Positions 9,429-18,807 of a DNA stretch of 64,000 nt are shown one piece after another (position 1 is the first letter of the stretch; the number at the start of each line of letters is the position of its first letter). Origin of the DNA: Mycobacterium triplex (lineage in GTDB: Bacteria > Actinomycetota > Actinomycetes > Mycobacteriales > Mycobacteriaceae); the NCBI RefSeq assembly GCF_000689255.1, contig NZ_HG964446.1, forward strand, positions 3,242,871 through 3,306,870, read 5' to 3'. The notes beneath the pieces are model-generated. The model saw only the letters and a list, made by a program, of their open reading frames with translations, did no database searches and was not told the origin of the DNA. Made by a program: the position numbers and the translations under genes.

Positions 9429-10334
9429 ATGAGCGGCCAGGGCTTACTGGCCGGGCGCGGGGCGGTGGTGTCGGGAGGAAGCCGCGGCATCGGCCGCGCG
9501 GTCGTCGAGCTGCTGGGCGAGCTCGGTGCCGGTGTGGTGGTCAACGGCCGTGACGGCGATGCCGTGGCGGACACCGTCGCGGCCGTCACCGCATCCGGAG
9601 GCCGAGCCGTCGCGGTGGTCGGTTCCGCGGACGACGAGGCCGTCGCGGCCGCGCTCGTGGACAGCTGCCGCGACACGTTCGGGCGATTCGACATCCTGAT
9701 CAACTGCGCCGGGATAGCCGAACCGCCCGGCTCATCGATCCTGGAAATCACGCCCGCCGAGTTCGATCGGCTGATCAGCGCCCACGTCGGCACGGTGTTC
9801 CACACCTGCCGGGTCGCCGCGCGGGCGATGGTCGCGCAGGGCCATGGGACGATCGTCAACACCGGCTCGGTGGCCTTTCTGGGCGACTACGGCGGCACCG
9901 GCTACCCCGCGGGCAAGGGCGCCGTCAACGGCTTGACGGTGGCCATCGCCGCGGAGCTCAAAGCCACGGGCGTGCGGGCCAACGTCGTGTGTCCCGGCGC
10001 GCGGACGCGACTGTCGACCGGAGCCGAGTACGAAAGGCATATCGCGGATTTGCACCGCCGCGGATTGCTGGACGACGTGACCATGCAGGCCTCGCTGGAT
10101 AGTGCCCCGCCACGTTTTGTGGCCCCGCTCTACGCGTATCTCGCGAGCGACCGGGCGCGTGACGTGACCGGCCAGATCCTGGTTGCCGCAGGCGGATTCG
10201 TCGGGCGTTTCGATCGGCCGGTGCCGTCGCTGTTGGGTTATCGCGACCACCACGACTCGGAGCCGTGGTCGATCGAGGACCTGCACACGATGATTGGCGC
10301 GGCGAAACCGCATACACACGGCAACCAGCCCTGA
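9429..10334 (+). CDS. Short-chain dehydrogenase/reductase, 301 aa
   Basis: Classical SDR. The cofactor motif is SGGSRGIGRAV (a G in place of the usual first T of TGxxxGxG), the NAG-like motif is NCAGIAE, and the catalytic residues are in TGSVAFLGDYGGTGYPAGKG (Ser then Tyr-x3-Lys). ATG 9429 is chosen because GGGAG lies nine nt upstream; two GTG codons at 9423 and 9426 are in frame. The C-terminus is longer than a minimal SDR. It is followed on the same strand by an FAD monooxygenase, a DUF4389 protein and a methyltransferase, which may form one unit modifying a small molecule or polyketide-like compound (inference). Confidence 0.9.
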   Translation: MSGQGLLAGRGAVVSGGSRGIGRAVVELLGELGAGVVVNGRDGDAVADTVAAVTASGGRAVAVVGSADDEAVAAALVDSCRDTFGRFDILINCAGIAEPPGSSILEITPAEFDRLISAHVGTVFHTCRVAARAMVAQGHGTIVNTGSVAFLGDYGGTGYPAGKGAVNGLTVAIAAELKATGVRANVVCPGARTRLSTGAEYERHIADLHRRGLLDDVTMQASLDSAPPRFVAPLYAYLASDRARDVTGQILVAAGGFVGRFDRPVPSLLGYRDHHDSEPWSIEDLHTMIGAAKPHTHGNQP

Positions 10335-10429
10335 ACCGATTCGCGCGCCCTTACGTGTCCAGGAGAGTGACGAGCCGAAGCAAGATAGCTGACCACCCAC
10401 TGGCGGAACCGCGCCGGATCAGCGGGCGG

Positions 10430-11704
10430 ATGGAACAGCGTGATCGCAGCGGCGCCGGCGGTCATATCAGCCGATTACCATCACAGCGGGGGCGATCGGG
10501 CCGACCACTTCGGGTCCTGGTGATCGGCGCGGGAGTGAGCGGCGTTTCGGTTGCCCGCGGATTGCTGCGCGACGGACACGACGTCACGGTCTTCGACCAG
10601 CGTGCCGATACGCGGGCGGGTGGCGGCGCCATCACCATCTGGTCCAACGGCGAGACGGTCTTGCGCCAGCTCGGCGTCGACATGGACGGGGCAGGTCAAC
10701 CGCTGTCCAGCGTCCGGCTGCTGACGTCGAAAGGTCACCGGGTCGCCACGCTGGACGTGGACGCGATGGTGCGCCGACTGGGCGCGGCCGTCCGGATGAT
10801 TCCACGCCGGGTGCTGCTGGAACGGCTGCTGACGGATTTTCCGGCCGACCGCATCCGCTGCAACGCGCGCGCCGCCCAGGTCATCACGATGCCCGATGGC
10901 GTGGCGGTTGGGTTCGAGGACGGCAGCGTAGTCGACGGCGACCTGCTGATCGGTGCCGACGGTCTGCATTCGGTGATCCGGGATGTGGTCGGCGCGCCCG
11001 CCGCCGAGCCGACAGGCTGGTGCAGCTGGCAGGGCCTGGTCAGCCTGCCCGAGATCGCAGAAAGGAAGACCGCTTTCCTCGTCATCGGCTCCGCTGGGAA
11101 CACGGGCCTCTGGCCGGCGGGTGGCGCGAATGCCCAGTGGTGGTTCGACTTGCCGTGGTCCCACGATTTCATTCGGCCACAGCGCCCGATCGAAGCGATC
11201 CGGTCGACCTTCGCCGGCTGGTCTGATGCGGTCGATTTGGTGCTCGCGAAACTGACCGACGACGATTTGGCCCAGTCGCCCTACCCACATTTCCGGCATC
11301 CGGTACCGGCGCCGCTCAGCGCCGGACCGGTGACCCTGCTGGGCGATGCCGCGCACACGATGCCGCCCACGTTCGCGCAGGGAACGAATCAGGCTCTGCT
11401 CGACACCATGGTGTTGTGCAAGGCGATTTCGGGTCTGGACGGCGGCAGCAGCCGGACCGAGCTGTCGCGTGCGCTGCGCTCGTACGAGAAAACCCGGCGA
11501 CGTCAGGTGAGCGTGGTATCCCGGGTCGCGTCGCTGCAAGTCTCCCATCGCGAATCCGTATTGAGACCCGCGGCGTTGCTGCCGGATCGCGTGCACACCT
11601 GGATATTGACCCACTTTGTGCGGATGACCAGCCACCCGCGGATGGCGGCGCAGATCGACCGCGGTCTCGCGGCCGCAAGTCCGATCAGGCGATGCGCACC
11701 GTGA
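10430..11704 (+). CDS. FAD-dependent monooxygenase (PHBH/UbiH class), about 424 aa
   Basis: Class A flavoprotein hydroxylase. The N-terminal dinucleotide fold is VLVIGAGVSGVSVARGL, the middle motif is DLLIGADGLHSVIR, and the second FAD motif is LLGDAAHTMPPTFAQG. The start is uncertain: ATG 10430 gives a normal length with a 25-residue lead before the FAD motif, while the frame stays open back to 10265 inside the SDR gene, with GTGs at 10355 and 10367. It probably hydroxylates an aromatic or polycyclic substrate with NAD(P)H and O2. It is co-directional with the upstream SDR and overlaps the next gene. Confidence 0.9.
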   Translation: MEQRDRSGAGGHISRLPSQRGRSGRPLRVLVIGAGVSGVSVARGLLRDGHDVTVFDQRADTRAGGGAITIWSNGETVLRQLGVDMDGAGQPLSSVRLLTSKGHRVATLDVDAMVRRLGAAVRMIPRRVLLERLLTDFPADRIRCNARAAQVITMPDGVAVGFEDGSVVDGDLLIGADGLHSVIRDVVGAPAAEPTGWCSWQGLVSLPEIAERKTAFLVIGSAGNTGLWPAGGANAQWWFDLPWSHDFIRPQRPIEAIRSTFAGWSDAVDLVLAKLTDDDLAQSPYPHFRHPVPAPLSAGPVTLLGDAAHTMPPTFAQGTNQALLDTMVLCKAISGLDGGSSRTELSRALRSYEKTRRRQVSVVSRVASLQVSHRESVLRPAALLPDRVHTWILTHFVRMTSHPRMAAQIDRGLAAASPIRRCAP

Positions 11705-12330
11705 CCGAACCTCGGGTCGTCGAGATCCATCCAGCGTGTGCGCGGGTCGAAACCGTCCGCGTGCGTGGCGATTTCGATTACCCGTCCCGCTGGTTATGGC
11801 TCGTCAAATGGTGTGTGCTGGCGGTGCCGCACTACCCGATCCTGATTCTTCTGTATCTGATGTATCCGATCCTGACGGTCGTGGCCGGTGTCGCGATCCT
11901 GTTCACCGGACGCTATCCACGCCCGATCTTCGACTTCAATGTCGGGGTGCTGCGATGGTCGTGGCGAGTCATGAACTACCGGTTTCCGATGAACAGCACC
12001 GACAAATATCCACCCTTCACGCTGGCGGCCCGGCCCGACTATCCGGGCGAGCTCGAGGTCGAATACCCCGATCACCTGACGAATTGGGCCGTCCTGGTGA
12101 AGACGTGGTTATTGGGGGTCCCGCAGGTATTGCTGTGCTGGGCGATGGAGCCGCTGCTGCAGGTGCTCTGCGTGATCTCAGCGGTGGCGTTGTTGTGCAC
12201 CGGGACGATCCCGCAGGGCATCTTCGATCTGCTGATGGGCATCGTGCGATGGCGCTATCGGGTGGCGGTGTATGTATCGTTGATGCGTGACGAGTATCCG
12301 CCTTTCCGAATGGACCTAGGTAGCCGCTAA
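11692..12330 (+). CDS. DUF4389-type integral membrane protein, about 212 aa
   Basis: Two similar halves each contain a hydrophobic block followed by a conserved FD/W-rich turn: YPILILLYLMYPILTVVAGV then RPIFDFNVGVLRW, and VLLCWAMEPLLQVLCVI then QGIFDLLMGIVRWRYR. PPF motifs close each half (YPPFTL, YPPFRM). This layout fits the DUF4389 family of actinobacterial membrane proteins of unknown role. ATG 11692 overlaps the monooxygenase end by 13 nt; GTG 11701, which overlaps the stop as GTGA, is an equally good start and would imply translational coupling. Confidence 0.8.
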   Translation: MRTVTEPRVVEIHPACARVETVRVRGDFDYPSRWLWLVKWCVLAVPHYPILILLYLMYPILTVVAGVAILFTGRYPRPIFDFNVGVLRWSWRVMNYRFPMNSTDKYPPFTLAARPDYPGELEVEYPDHLTNWAVLVKTWLLGVPQVLLCWAMEPLLQVLCVISAVALLCTGTIPQGIFDLLMGIVRWRYRVAVYVSLMRDEYPPFRMDLGSR

Positions 12331-12344
12331 CGCCCGGTAATCCG

Positions 12345-12950
12345 TTGTTTCCCTACATATACCGGTTCGGCCAGCCGGTCTTCGATCGCCTCTTCTACAA
12401 CCGGTATCGCCGAGACGCGATCGCGCATGCGACGGGCCGGCTGCTGATGGTGGGCCTCGGACCGGGTACCGACATGCTGTTCGTCCCGCCCGCGGTCACC
12501 TCGATCTCGGCGGTCGAGCCGGTGGCCGCGTTCCGGCAGATGGCGTCTCGTCTCGCGTTACGCAACGGGATCACGGCCGACATCGTCGATGGGACCGGTG
12601 AGTCGATACCGTTCGGCGACAACAGTTTCGACTCGGTTCATATCGGGTTGGTGTTGTGCTCGGTTGACGACGTCACCGCGACTCTGGCCGAGATCCGCCG
12701 GGTCCTGGTGCCGGGTGGCCGGCTGGTCGTCCTCGAGCACGTGCGCGGCGTGGGTGCGACGGGCCGGTTCCAGGACCTGATCGCCAAGCCATGGTCCTGG
12801 TTGGCCGCGGGCTGCAAACCGAACCGGCGAACCGTCGACTCGATTGCGGCCGCCGGATTCGACACCGCGAACCTGCGCAGCATCCCGCGCACCCCGGTGC
12901 CGTTTCCGTGCAAACCTCATCTGCAGGGATTTGCCACGCTCACCGAATAG
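12345..12950 (+). CDS. SAM-dependent class I methyltransferase, 201 aa
   Basis: Motif I reads RLLMVGLGPGTDM, the acidic loop follows in ISAVEP, and DGTGESIPFGDNSFDSV plus RRVLVPGGRLVVLEHV are typical of methyltransferase type 11 (UbiE-like) proteins. The frame begins at a TTG (12345) because no ATG/GTG is placed upstream of the conserved region; a Shine-Dalgarno is not obvious. It lies 14 nt after the DUF4389 gene and ends convergently, 3 nt from the ABC permease stop. The substrate is unknown; a lipid or quinone-like acceptor would fit the membrane-protein and oxygenase neighbours (inference). Confidence 0.85.
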   Translation: MFPYIYRFGQPVFDRLFYNRYRRDAIAHATGRLLMVGLGPGTDMLFVPPAVTSISAVEPVAAFRQMASRLALRNGITADIVDGTGESIPFGDNSFDSVHIGLVLCSVDDVTATLAEIRRVLVPGGRLVVLEHVRGVGATGRFQDLIAKPWSWLAAGCKPNRRTVDSIAAAGFDTANLRSIPRTPVPFPCKPHLQGFATLTE

Positions 12951-12953
12951 CTC

Positions 12954-15473
12954 TCACTCGACGCCGATCGCTTCGATGATGTTCAATCGCGCGGCGCGAC
13001 GGGCCGGCGGCACCGAGCCGAGCAGACTGATGGCCAGCGCGCCGAGGGTGAAGGCCAGCGCCATCCAACTGGGATGGAAGGTGACGTGGAAATTCATCAT
13101 GTCGCCGCTGACCAGACTGAACAGCCACTGGTCCGCACACCCGAAGGCCAGCCCCAAAACGCCGCCCACAAAACCGATTCCGGCCGCCTCGGCCAACACC
13201 ATCCGCAGCGTGAACCGGCGGCTGGAGCCCATCGCCCGCAGCACCCCGATTTCGCGGCGCCGCTCCAGCACGGACAACGTCAGGGTGTTGAGCAACGCGA
13301 CCGCGGCCACCAGTACGACGATGATCCAGACGGCGTTGGCGATGAACATGCTCTGATGCATCGGCGCTTCGAGCCCCGCCAGCTCGGCTCCGCCGTCATA
13401 GACATAGTTCGGTGCGGGCACCGCCGCACGGATATCGGTCAGCAGGCGATGGGAATCCACGCCCGGGACCGCAGCGATCTGCAGCGTCGTCGCGACCGGG
13501 CGGTCAAACCACTCCCGCATTTGATCCAGGCTCAGACCCAGGGTGCCGATGACGGTGGAGAAATAGGGCACCAGCGCCAGCACCGTCGCCTGCCGCACAC
13601 CGTGCGGTGTTTGCATGCGGAGCGGGTCGCCAACCCGAACGTGCAGGTTCTTACCCAGATTCTGCGTGAGCACGACCCCGCGACCGGCCAGCACGTCGTC
13701 GCGCACCTGTGGGTCGAGCGCGCGGAACAGCGGGTCGGTGGTTCCGGCCGAGAATCCGTCGAGCATCACCCGCGTACCCCCGACCTCGGCGAACCCGTAT
13801 GCGCCCTCGGTGACATGGGCTACGCCCGGCACGGCAGCCAGCTTGCCGGAAAGTCCTTGCGGCAGCGCATCAGTGGGGTAGGTGTCCGGAGAATTCGCGC
13901 TCACCCACACCGGGGTGTCGGTCACCGGTGCGAAAATGCCACGCGCCGAGCGGATCATGTCGTTGTTCGTGCCGGTGATCGTGACGGTGGTGATGACCGC
14001 GATGACCACCGTCATCACCGTCGCCCACACCCGCCGCGGAGCGCGCTCGATGGTCGCGGCGGCAAGGGCGCCGACGGTGCCGAATATTCGCGCCGTTGCG
14101 GCCGCGGCGTTGACGATGGGCATCGTGAGCGCGAAACCGAGTGCGATCTCCGCGGAGAACACGGCCGACATCGCGATGAACGCCAGCACGCCGCGCTGGG
14201 TGATGACGACCGCGATCGACGCAGCGAAAACCACGGCCGCTCCGATGCCGCATACCATCCGCAGCCAGTGCGGTACCCGGTCGGCGGCCGACACTCCGAC
14301 GGGTGCCAATGCCTCGATGGGTGCGACCTTGTACACCTGGCGGGCGGCCATCGCCGAGGCCACCACGCTGGTGAGCACGGTCGTCACGATGGCGACCGGG
14401 ATCGCGTAGCTGGGTAGCCAGTATTCGATGCGGGCTTCGAGGCCTTGCGTCATGGCCGGCGGTAACCGGCCAATCGCGATGCGGCCCATCAGGATTCCGA
14501 TCGCCGACCCGATCGCGCCGCCGATCATCCCAAGGAGCGCCGCTTCGGCCAGCATGTCGCGGACGATGACGGCACGCCGGCCGCCGATCGCACGCAGCAG
14601 CGAGATGACGGGCCGGCGCTGGGTGATGGCCATGGTCATCGTGGTGTAGATCAAGAAGGCGCCGACCATCAGCGCCACCATCGCGCCCATCAGGGCCATG
14701 TAGTTCATCAGCTTGACACCGTCGCCGGCCCGGGTAGCCCGCATACTCGGGTCGGCGACGATGGCCCGTCCGTTCACCGCTGCGCTGACCGCGGAGCGCA
14801 CCTGGCCCAGCTCCGCACCGGGTTTGATCGTGACCAGAATCGAGTCGAGCTGACCCTGACGGCCGGTGATGTTCTGTGCCAACGTAAGTGGTGCCAGGAC
14901 GTAATGTCCGCCGTTGAGGGCCGCAACCTCTTTGCCGGCGAGCACCTCGGTCACCGTGACCGAGCCCGAGCCGAGTTGGAACGTCTGGCCTTTGGCACGA
15001 CCGACCGCCGGGCCGACGCGAACTCCGTTCGCGGGTCCGGGTGGATTCGCCGCCGACTGTTCCGGCGCACCACTTTTCAACGCGTCTTTGAGCGCGCCGC
15101 CCAACGCCGCGAGGCGATCGTCGGCGCCGAACAGCAGCACCGGCCCCGACGAGGTGGACACCGTTGTCCGGATCATGGGCGCGGCGGTAGCCACCCCGGG
15201 AACCGCGGCCACGTCGGCGGCGATCGCGTCGGGAAATCCCGCGTCGGTGATCCCGGAAACCTCCAGCGAGGCGATGCCGGCGATGCCGTCGCTGAGCCGA
15301 TTGACCGATCCGGTGATCGACCCGAAGATTCCGAACACGGCCACCAAATACATTGCGGAGACTGCCATTACCGCAATCGAGGCGACAGTCCGCCGCCGGT
15401 GCACGGCAAGCTCGCGCAGGCTGAAGACGCGTAGCCGGCTGGCGGTGGCGCTGATCGCCGAACCCGCTCTCAC
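12954..15473 (-). CDS. FtsX/MacB-type ABC transporter permease, 839 aa
   Basis: Two FtsX-like permease domains: an N-terminal TM followed by an extracytoplasmic domain of about 200 residues, a TM group around residues 260-480, a second extracytoplasmic part, and a final TM group in which the LERRREIGVLRAMGSS segment is the FtsX signature (compare ITQRRPVISLLRAIGGRR in the first copy). The GTG start overlaps the ATPase stop as GTGA. Length and pairing recall M. tuberculosis Rv0986-Rv0987 (from memory), annotated as an adhesion-component or lipoprotein-export type ABC system. Such proteins usually move or release lipids or lipoproteins from the membrane rather than import solutes. Confidence 0.92.
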   Translation of the reverse strand: MRAGSAISATASRLRVFSLRELAVHRRRTVASIAVMAVSAMYLVAVFGIFGSITGSVNRLSDGIAGIASLEVSGITDAGFPDAIAADVAAVPGVATAAPMIRTTVSTSSGPVLLFGADDRLAALGGALKDALKSGAPEQSAANPPGPANGVRVGPAVGRAKGQTFQLGSGSVTVTEVLAGKEVAALNGGHYVLAPLTLAQNITGRQGQLDSILVTIKPGAELGQVRSAVSAAVNGRAIVADPSMRATRAGDGVKLMNYMALMGAMVALMVGAFLIYTTMTMAITQRRPVISLLRAIGGRRAVIVRDMLAEAALLGMIGGAIGSAIGILMGRIAIGRLPPAMTQGLEARIEYWLPSYAIPVAIVTTVLTSVVASAMAARQVYKVAPIEALAPVGVSAADRVPHWLRMVCGIGAAVVFAASIAVVITQRGVLAFIAMSAVFSAEIALGFALTMPIVNAAAATARIFGTVGALAAATIERAPRRVWATVMTVVIAVITTVTITGTNNDMIRSARGIFAPVTDTPVWVSANSPDTYPTDALPQGLSGKLAAVPGVAHVTEGAYGFAEVGGTRVMLDGFSAGTTDPLFRALDPQVRDDVLAGRGVVLTQNLGKNLHVRVGDPLRMQTPHGVRQATVLALVPYFSTVIGTLGLSLDQMREWFDRPVATTLQIAAVPGVDSHRLLTDIRAAVPAPNYVYDGGAELAGLEAPMHQSMFIANAVWIIVVLVAAVALLNTLTLSVLERRREIGVLRAMGSSRRFTLRMVLAEAAGIGFVGGVLGLAFGCADQWLFSLVSGDMMNFHVTFHPSWMALAFTLGALAISLLGSVPPARRAARLNIIEAIGVE

Positions 15474-16213
15474 ACCAGGACCGCCGATCGTTCGTTGGAG
15501 ACGACCCGCCCGTCGGCCAGCATGATCACCCGGTCGGTTGCCTGCGCGGCTTCGGGGTTATGCGTCACCATCACCACCAGCCGGCCGCGTCCGGCTTCGT
15601 GCGCGACGTCGCCGAGCAGCGTCAATATCGAAGCGCCGGTGGCGGTGTCGAGGTTTCCGGTGGGTTCGTCGGCCAGGATCAAGGGCGGGTCCATCATCAA
15701 TGCCCGCGCCACCGCGACGCGCTGCATCTGACCACCGGACAGCTCCGCCGGCCGGTGCTCGGTCCGGTGTCCCAGGCCCACTCGTTCCAGCAGCCGAATC
15801 GCATCCGGTTTGGCTCGACCCAGCCGCACGCCGTCGAGCAGCTTGGGGACCGCGACGTTCTCCCAGGCCGACAGCGTCGGTAAGAGGTTGAAGAACTGGA
15901 AGATGAAGCCGACGCGATGATGCCGAAACTGCGATTGCTGGTGGTCATTGAGGCGGCCGATCTCGTCGCCGTCGAATTCGATCGACCCGGAATCGGGGGA
16001 GTCAAGTGCGCCGAGCAAATGCAGCAGCGTGCTCTTGCCGGCGCCGGACGGCCCGACCATCGAGACGAACTGCCCGCCCTCGAGCCGCAGGCTGATCTCG
16101 TCGAGCGCGCGCACGGTTTGTCCACCGATTTGGTATTCGCGCACCACATCACGCAGTTCGATGGTCAGCAATTTGTGCTTGGGACCGGCGCAGGTGTCGA
16201 TTCGTCTGAACAT
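15470..16213 (-). CDS. ABC transporter ATP-binding protein (LolD/MacB type), 247 aa
   Basis: Walker A GPSGAGKST, Q-loop in VGFIFQFFNLLPTLSAWENV, signature LSGGQMQRVAVARAL, Walker B LILADEPTGNLD, and the H-loop VMVTHNPE are all present. The FQFFNLLPTLSAWENV segment is typical of ATPases partnered with FtsX-type permeases. AGGAGGG precedes ATG 16213, and the stop overlaps the permease GTG, so the two form a coupled operon. ATG 16213 gives 21 residues before LLTIELRDV; a shorter start there is possible. Confidence 0.95.
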   Translation of the reverse strand: MFRRIDTCAGPKHKLLTIELRDVVREYQIGGQTVRALDEISLRLEGGQFVSMVGPSGAGKSTLLHLLGALDSPDSGSIEFDGDEIGRLNDHQQSQFRHHRVGFIFQFFNLLPTLSAWENVAVPKLLDGVRLGRAKPDAIRLLERVGLGHRTEHRPAELSGGQMQRVAVARALMMDPPLILADEPTGNLDTATGASILTLLGDVAHEAGRGRLVVMVTHNPEAAQATDRVIMLADGRVVSNERSAVLV

Positions 16214-16475
16214 GACCCTCCTGCGACTCCGCGCGTAATCAGCGCGCGTCTGCCGTTACCCGCACGGCGCCCAAGGCGCTGGTACCCGGTTAACGAGACC
16301 GCACCGTGATCGGTTCATCCAGGGTTTCGGCGGGCGAATTTCGATGAATACCGTGGCGGTATGTCATCGAGATTTAACCAAGAGCGTTTGCTCGCGGTGT
16401 AGCCGCGCAATTTTCCGCTACCTAAACTCCTAGGGGTTCGGGGGGTTTTGCCAAGTCACTAGTCGGGCAGGCGGC

Positions 16476-17879
16476 ATGGAACGACTGAGCGGGCTGGATG
16501 CGTTCTTTCTCTACTTGGAGACGCCGACACAACCACTGAACGTGTGCTGCGTGTTGGAGTTGAACACGTCGACAATGCCGGGCGGCTACAGCTACGGGGC
16601 ATTTCGCGCGGCGTTAGCGAAGAGCGTTGCGGCCGTGCCGGAATTCCGGATGAAACTGGCCGACAACCAACTGAATCTGGATCACCCGGTGTGGGTGGAC
16701 GACGAGAAGTTCCAGCTGGAGCGCCACCTGCAGCACGTCGGTGTGCCGTCGCCCGGGGGGCGCCGCGAGCTGGCCGAGATCTGCGGCTACATCGCCGGGC
16801 TGCCGCTCGATCGGGATCGGCCGCTGTGGGAGATGTGGGTGCTGCAGGGCGGCGCCAACAGTGACGCGGTCGTGGTGATGCTCAAGGTGCACCACGCCCT
16901 GGTCGACGGCGTCGCGGGCGCCAATCTGCTCAATCACCTGTGCAGCCTGCAGCCCGATGCGCCGGCACCGAAGGCCGTCCGCGGCGCGGGCAGCGGTAAC
17001 CCGTTGCAGATCGCGGTCAGCGGCCTGATGGGGTTTGCCCGCCGTCCGTTGCGGCTGGCGACCGTAGTGCCCGCAACGATGCTGACATTGGCGCAGACGG
17101 CGCTGCGGGCGCGCGAGGGCCGCACCATGGCCGCGCCTTTCTCGGCTCCCCCGTCCCCGTTCAACGGCTCCGTCACGCGCTACCGCAACATCGCCTACAC
17201 CCAGCTGGATATGCGCGACGTCAAGCGCGTCAAGGACCGCTTCGGCGTGACCGTCAACGACGTGGTGGTGGCGCTGTGCGCCGGGGTGTTGCGACGATTC
17301 CTGCTCGAGCGCGGCCAGCTGCCGAATAATCCGCTGGTGGCCACGGTGCCGGTCTCGGTACACGGCAAGTCCGACCGTCCCGGGCGCAACCAGACCACCT
17401 GGATGTTCTGCCGGGTGGAAAGCCAGATCAGCGATCCGGCCGAGCGCATCCGCGCTGTCGCCGCCGGAAACCGCGCCGCCAAGGAGCACACCGCGGCCCT
17501 GGGTCCCACCCTGCTGCACGACTGGACCCAGTTCGGCGGCCCGACGATGTTCGGAGCGGCGATGCGGCTGTTGCCCCGCATTCCGATCAACCGCAGCGCG
17601 TTCAACCTGATTCTGTCGAATGTGCCAGGGCCGCCGGACCAGCTGTATTTCCTGGGTTGCCGGGTCGACGCGATGTATCCGCTCGGACCGATCATCGGCG
17701 ACGCCGGACTCAACATCACCGTGATGTCGCTTCACGGCGAACTCGGCATCGGGCTGATCGGTTGCCCGGACCTGCTGCCCGACCTGTGGGGTATGGCCGA
17801 CGCATTCCCCGATGCGCTCAAAGAGCTGCTGGAGTGCGACGACACCGCGCCCGACGACAGCTACCCGCTGGATATGTGA
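16476..17879 (+). CDS. WS/DGAT wax ester synthase / diacylglycerol acyltransferase, 467 aa
   Basis: Opens with the family signature MERLSGLDAFFLYLETPTQP and has the active-site motif HHALVDG at residues 139-145 (His139, His140, Asp144), which catalyses acyl transfer from acyl-CoA to an alcohol or diacylglycerol. Other conserved blocks are PLDRDRPLWEMW, TVNDVVVALCAGVLR and NLILSNVPGP. Full length for the family (about 450-480 aa). It belongs to the mycobacterial triacylglycerol synthase group (tgs); which member cannot be settled by reading. It stands alone, with 262 bp of non-coding sequence upstream in which I saw no clear DosR box. Confidence 0.95.
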   Translation: MERLSGLDAFFLYLETPTQPLNVCCVLELNTSTMPGGYSYGAFRAALAKSVAAVPEFRMKLADNQLNLDHPVWVDDEKFQLERHLQHVGVPSPGGRRELAEICGYIAGLPLDRDRPLWEMWVLQGGANSDAVVVMLKVHHALVDGVAGANLLNHLCSLQPDAPAPKAVRGAGSGNPLQIAVSGLMGFARRPLRLATVVPATMLTLAQTALRAREGRTMAAPFSAPPSPFNGSVTRYRNIAYTQLDMRDVKRVKDRFGVTVNDVVVALCAGVLRRFLLERGQLPNNPLVATVPVSVHGKSDRPGRNQTTWMFCRVESQISDPAERIRAVAAGNRAAKEHTAALGPTLLHDWTQFGGPTMFGAAMRLLPRIPINRSAFNLILSNVPGPPDQLYFLGCRVDAMYPLGPIIGDAGLNITVMSLHGELGIGLIGCPDLLPDLWGMADAFPDALKELLECDDTAPDDSYPLDM

Positions 17880-18021
17880 GGACGCGAGCGCACCGTCGGC
17901 GCCCGGTCGCCGATAGACGGGGCACCGTTGTGTCCGTCGACCCGGCAATGTCGCACGTTATGCGTGTATTCCACGGCACTGCGGCCTACGCTGGCTGCGA
18001 ACCGCAGGAGGGTCTTTGACA

Positions 18022-18807
18022 ATGGAACCGCAGTCGCTCGATCCCGTGGCCAGCGAACGCCTCTCGCACGCCGGCAAGTTGTGGACGTCTGATCTTTCGA
18101 TCAACGAATTCGCCCTGCTGCATGGCGCCGGATTCGAGCCGATGGAACTCGTGATGGGGGTTTCGGTCTATCACGTCGGCTACCAGTTCACCGGGATCCG
18201 GCAGCAATCGGAGCTGCCGGTGCTGACCGACGCGACCTACCGGGCGCGCTGGAACGCCATGTCGCGGATGCAGGCCGAGGCCGATGCGCTGGGCGCCGAC
18301 GGGGTGGTCGGTGTCCGGCTCGATTGGCGTCATCAAGGCGAGGGCGAGCATCTGGAATTCATCGCGGTCGGCACCGCCGTGCGCTATGTCGCCAAGCCGG
18401 GGGCGTTTCGACGGCCCAACGGGCAGGCGTTCAGCAGCCACCTGTCCGGCCAGGATCTGACCACGCTGCTGCGCTCCGGGTTCGCGCCGGTCGCGTTCGT
18501 GATGGGCAACTGCGTGTTTCACATCGCCGTCCAGGGTTTCCTGCGAACCCTCGGCCAGGTGGGCCGCAACGCCGAGATGCCGCAGTGGACCCAGGGCAGC
18601 TACCAGGCCCGGGAGCTGGCCATGTCGCGCATGCAGAGCGAGGCCGAGCGAGACGGGGCAAATGGCGTCGTGGGTGTGCACTTCGCCATCTCGAACTACG
18701 CCTGGGGCCATCACACCGTCGAGTTCTACGTGGCCGGCACCGCGGTACGCCGCACCAGCGAGCCGCAAACCATCACACCGTCGTTCGTGCTTCCGATGAG
18801 CGATTGA
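18022..18807 (+). CDS. Tandem YbjQ/UPF0145-domain protein, 261 aa
   Basis: Two homologous halves. Copy 1 (about residues 15-125) has GFEPMELVMGVSVYHVGYQ and MSRMQAEADALGADGVVGVR; copy 2 (about 135-250) has GFAPVAFVMGNCVFHIAVQ and MSRMQSEAERDGANGVVGVH. Each ends with a FIAVGTAV or FYVAGTAV strand. This is the YbjQ (putative heavy-metal-binding, pentamer-forming) fold, here duplicated in one chain. AGGAGGG at 18006-18012 selects ATG 18022 over the in-frame TTG 18016. The stop overlaps the next start as TGATG. The biochemical role of the family is not known to me. Confidence 0.85.
   Translation: MEPQSLDPVASERLSHAGKLWTSDLSINEFALLHGAGFEPMELVMGVSVYHVGYQFTGIRQQSELPVLTDATYRARWNAMSRMQAEADALGADGVVGVRLDWRHQGEGEHLEFIAVGTAVRYVAKPGAFRRPNGQAFSSHLSGQDLTTLLRSGFAPVAFVMGNCVFHIAVQGFLRTLGQVGRNAEMPQWTQGSYQARELAMSRMQSEAERDGANGVVGVHFAISNYAWGHHTVEFYVAGTAVRRTSEPQTITPSFVLPMSD

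Noticed and set aside
9296..9862. 188-codon minus-strand frame near the second SDR
   Set aside because: Overlaps the SDR gene antisense and has Ser/Thr/Pro-rich shadow composition.
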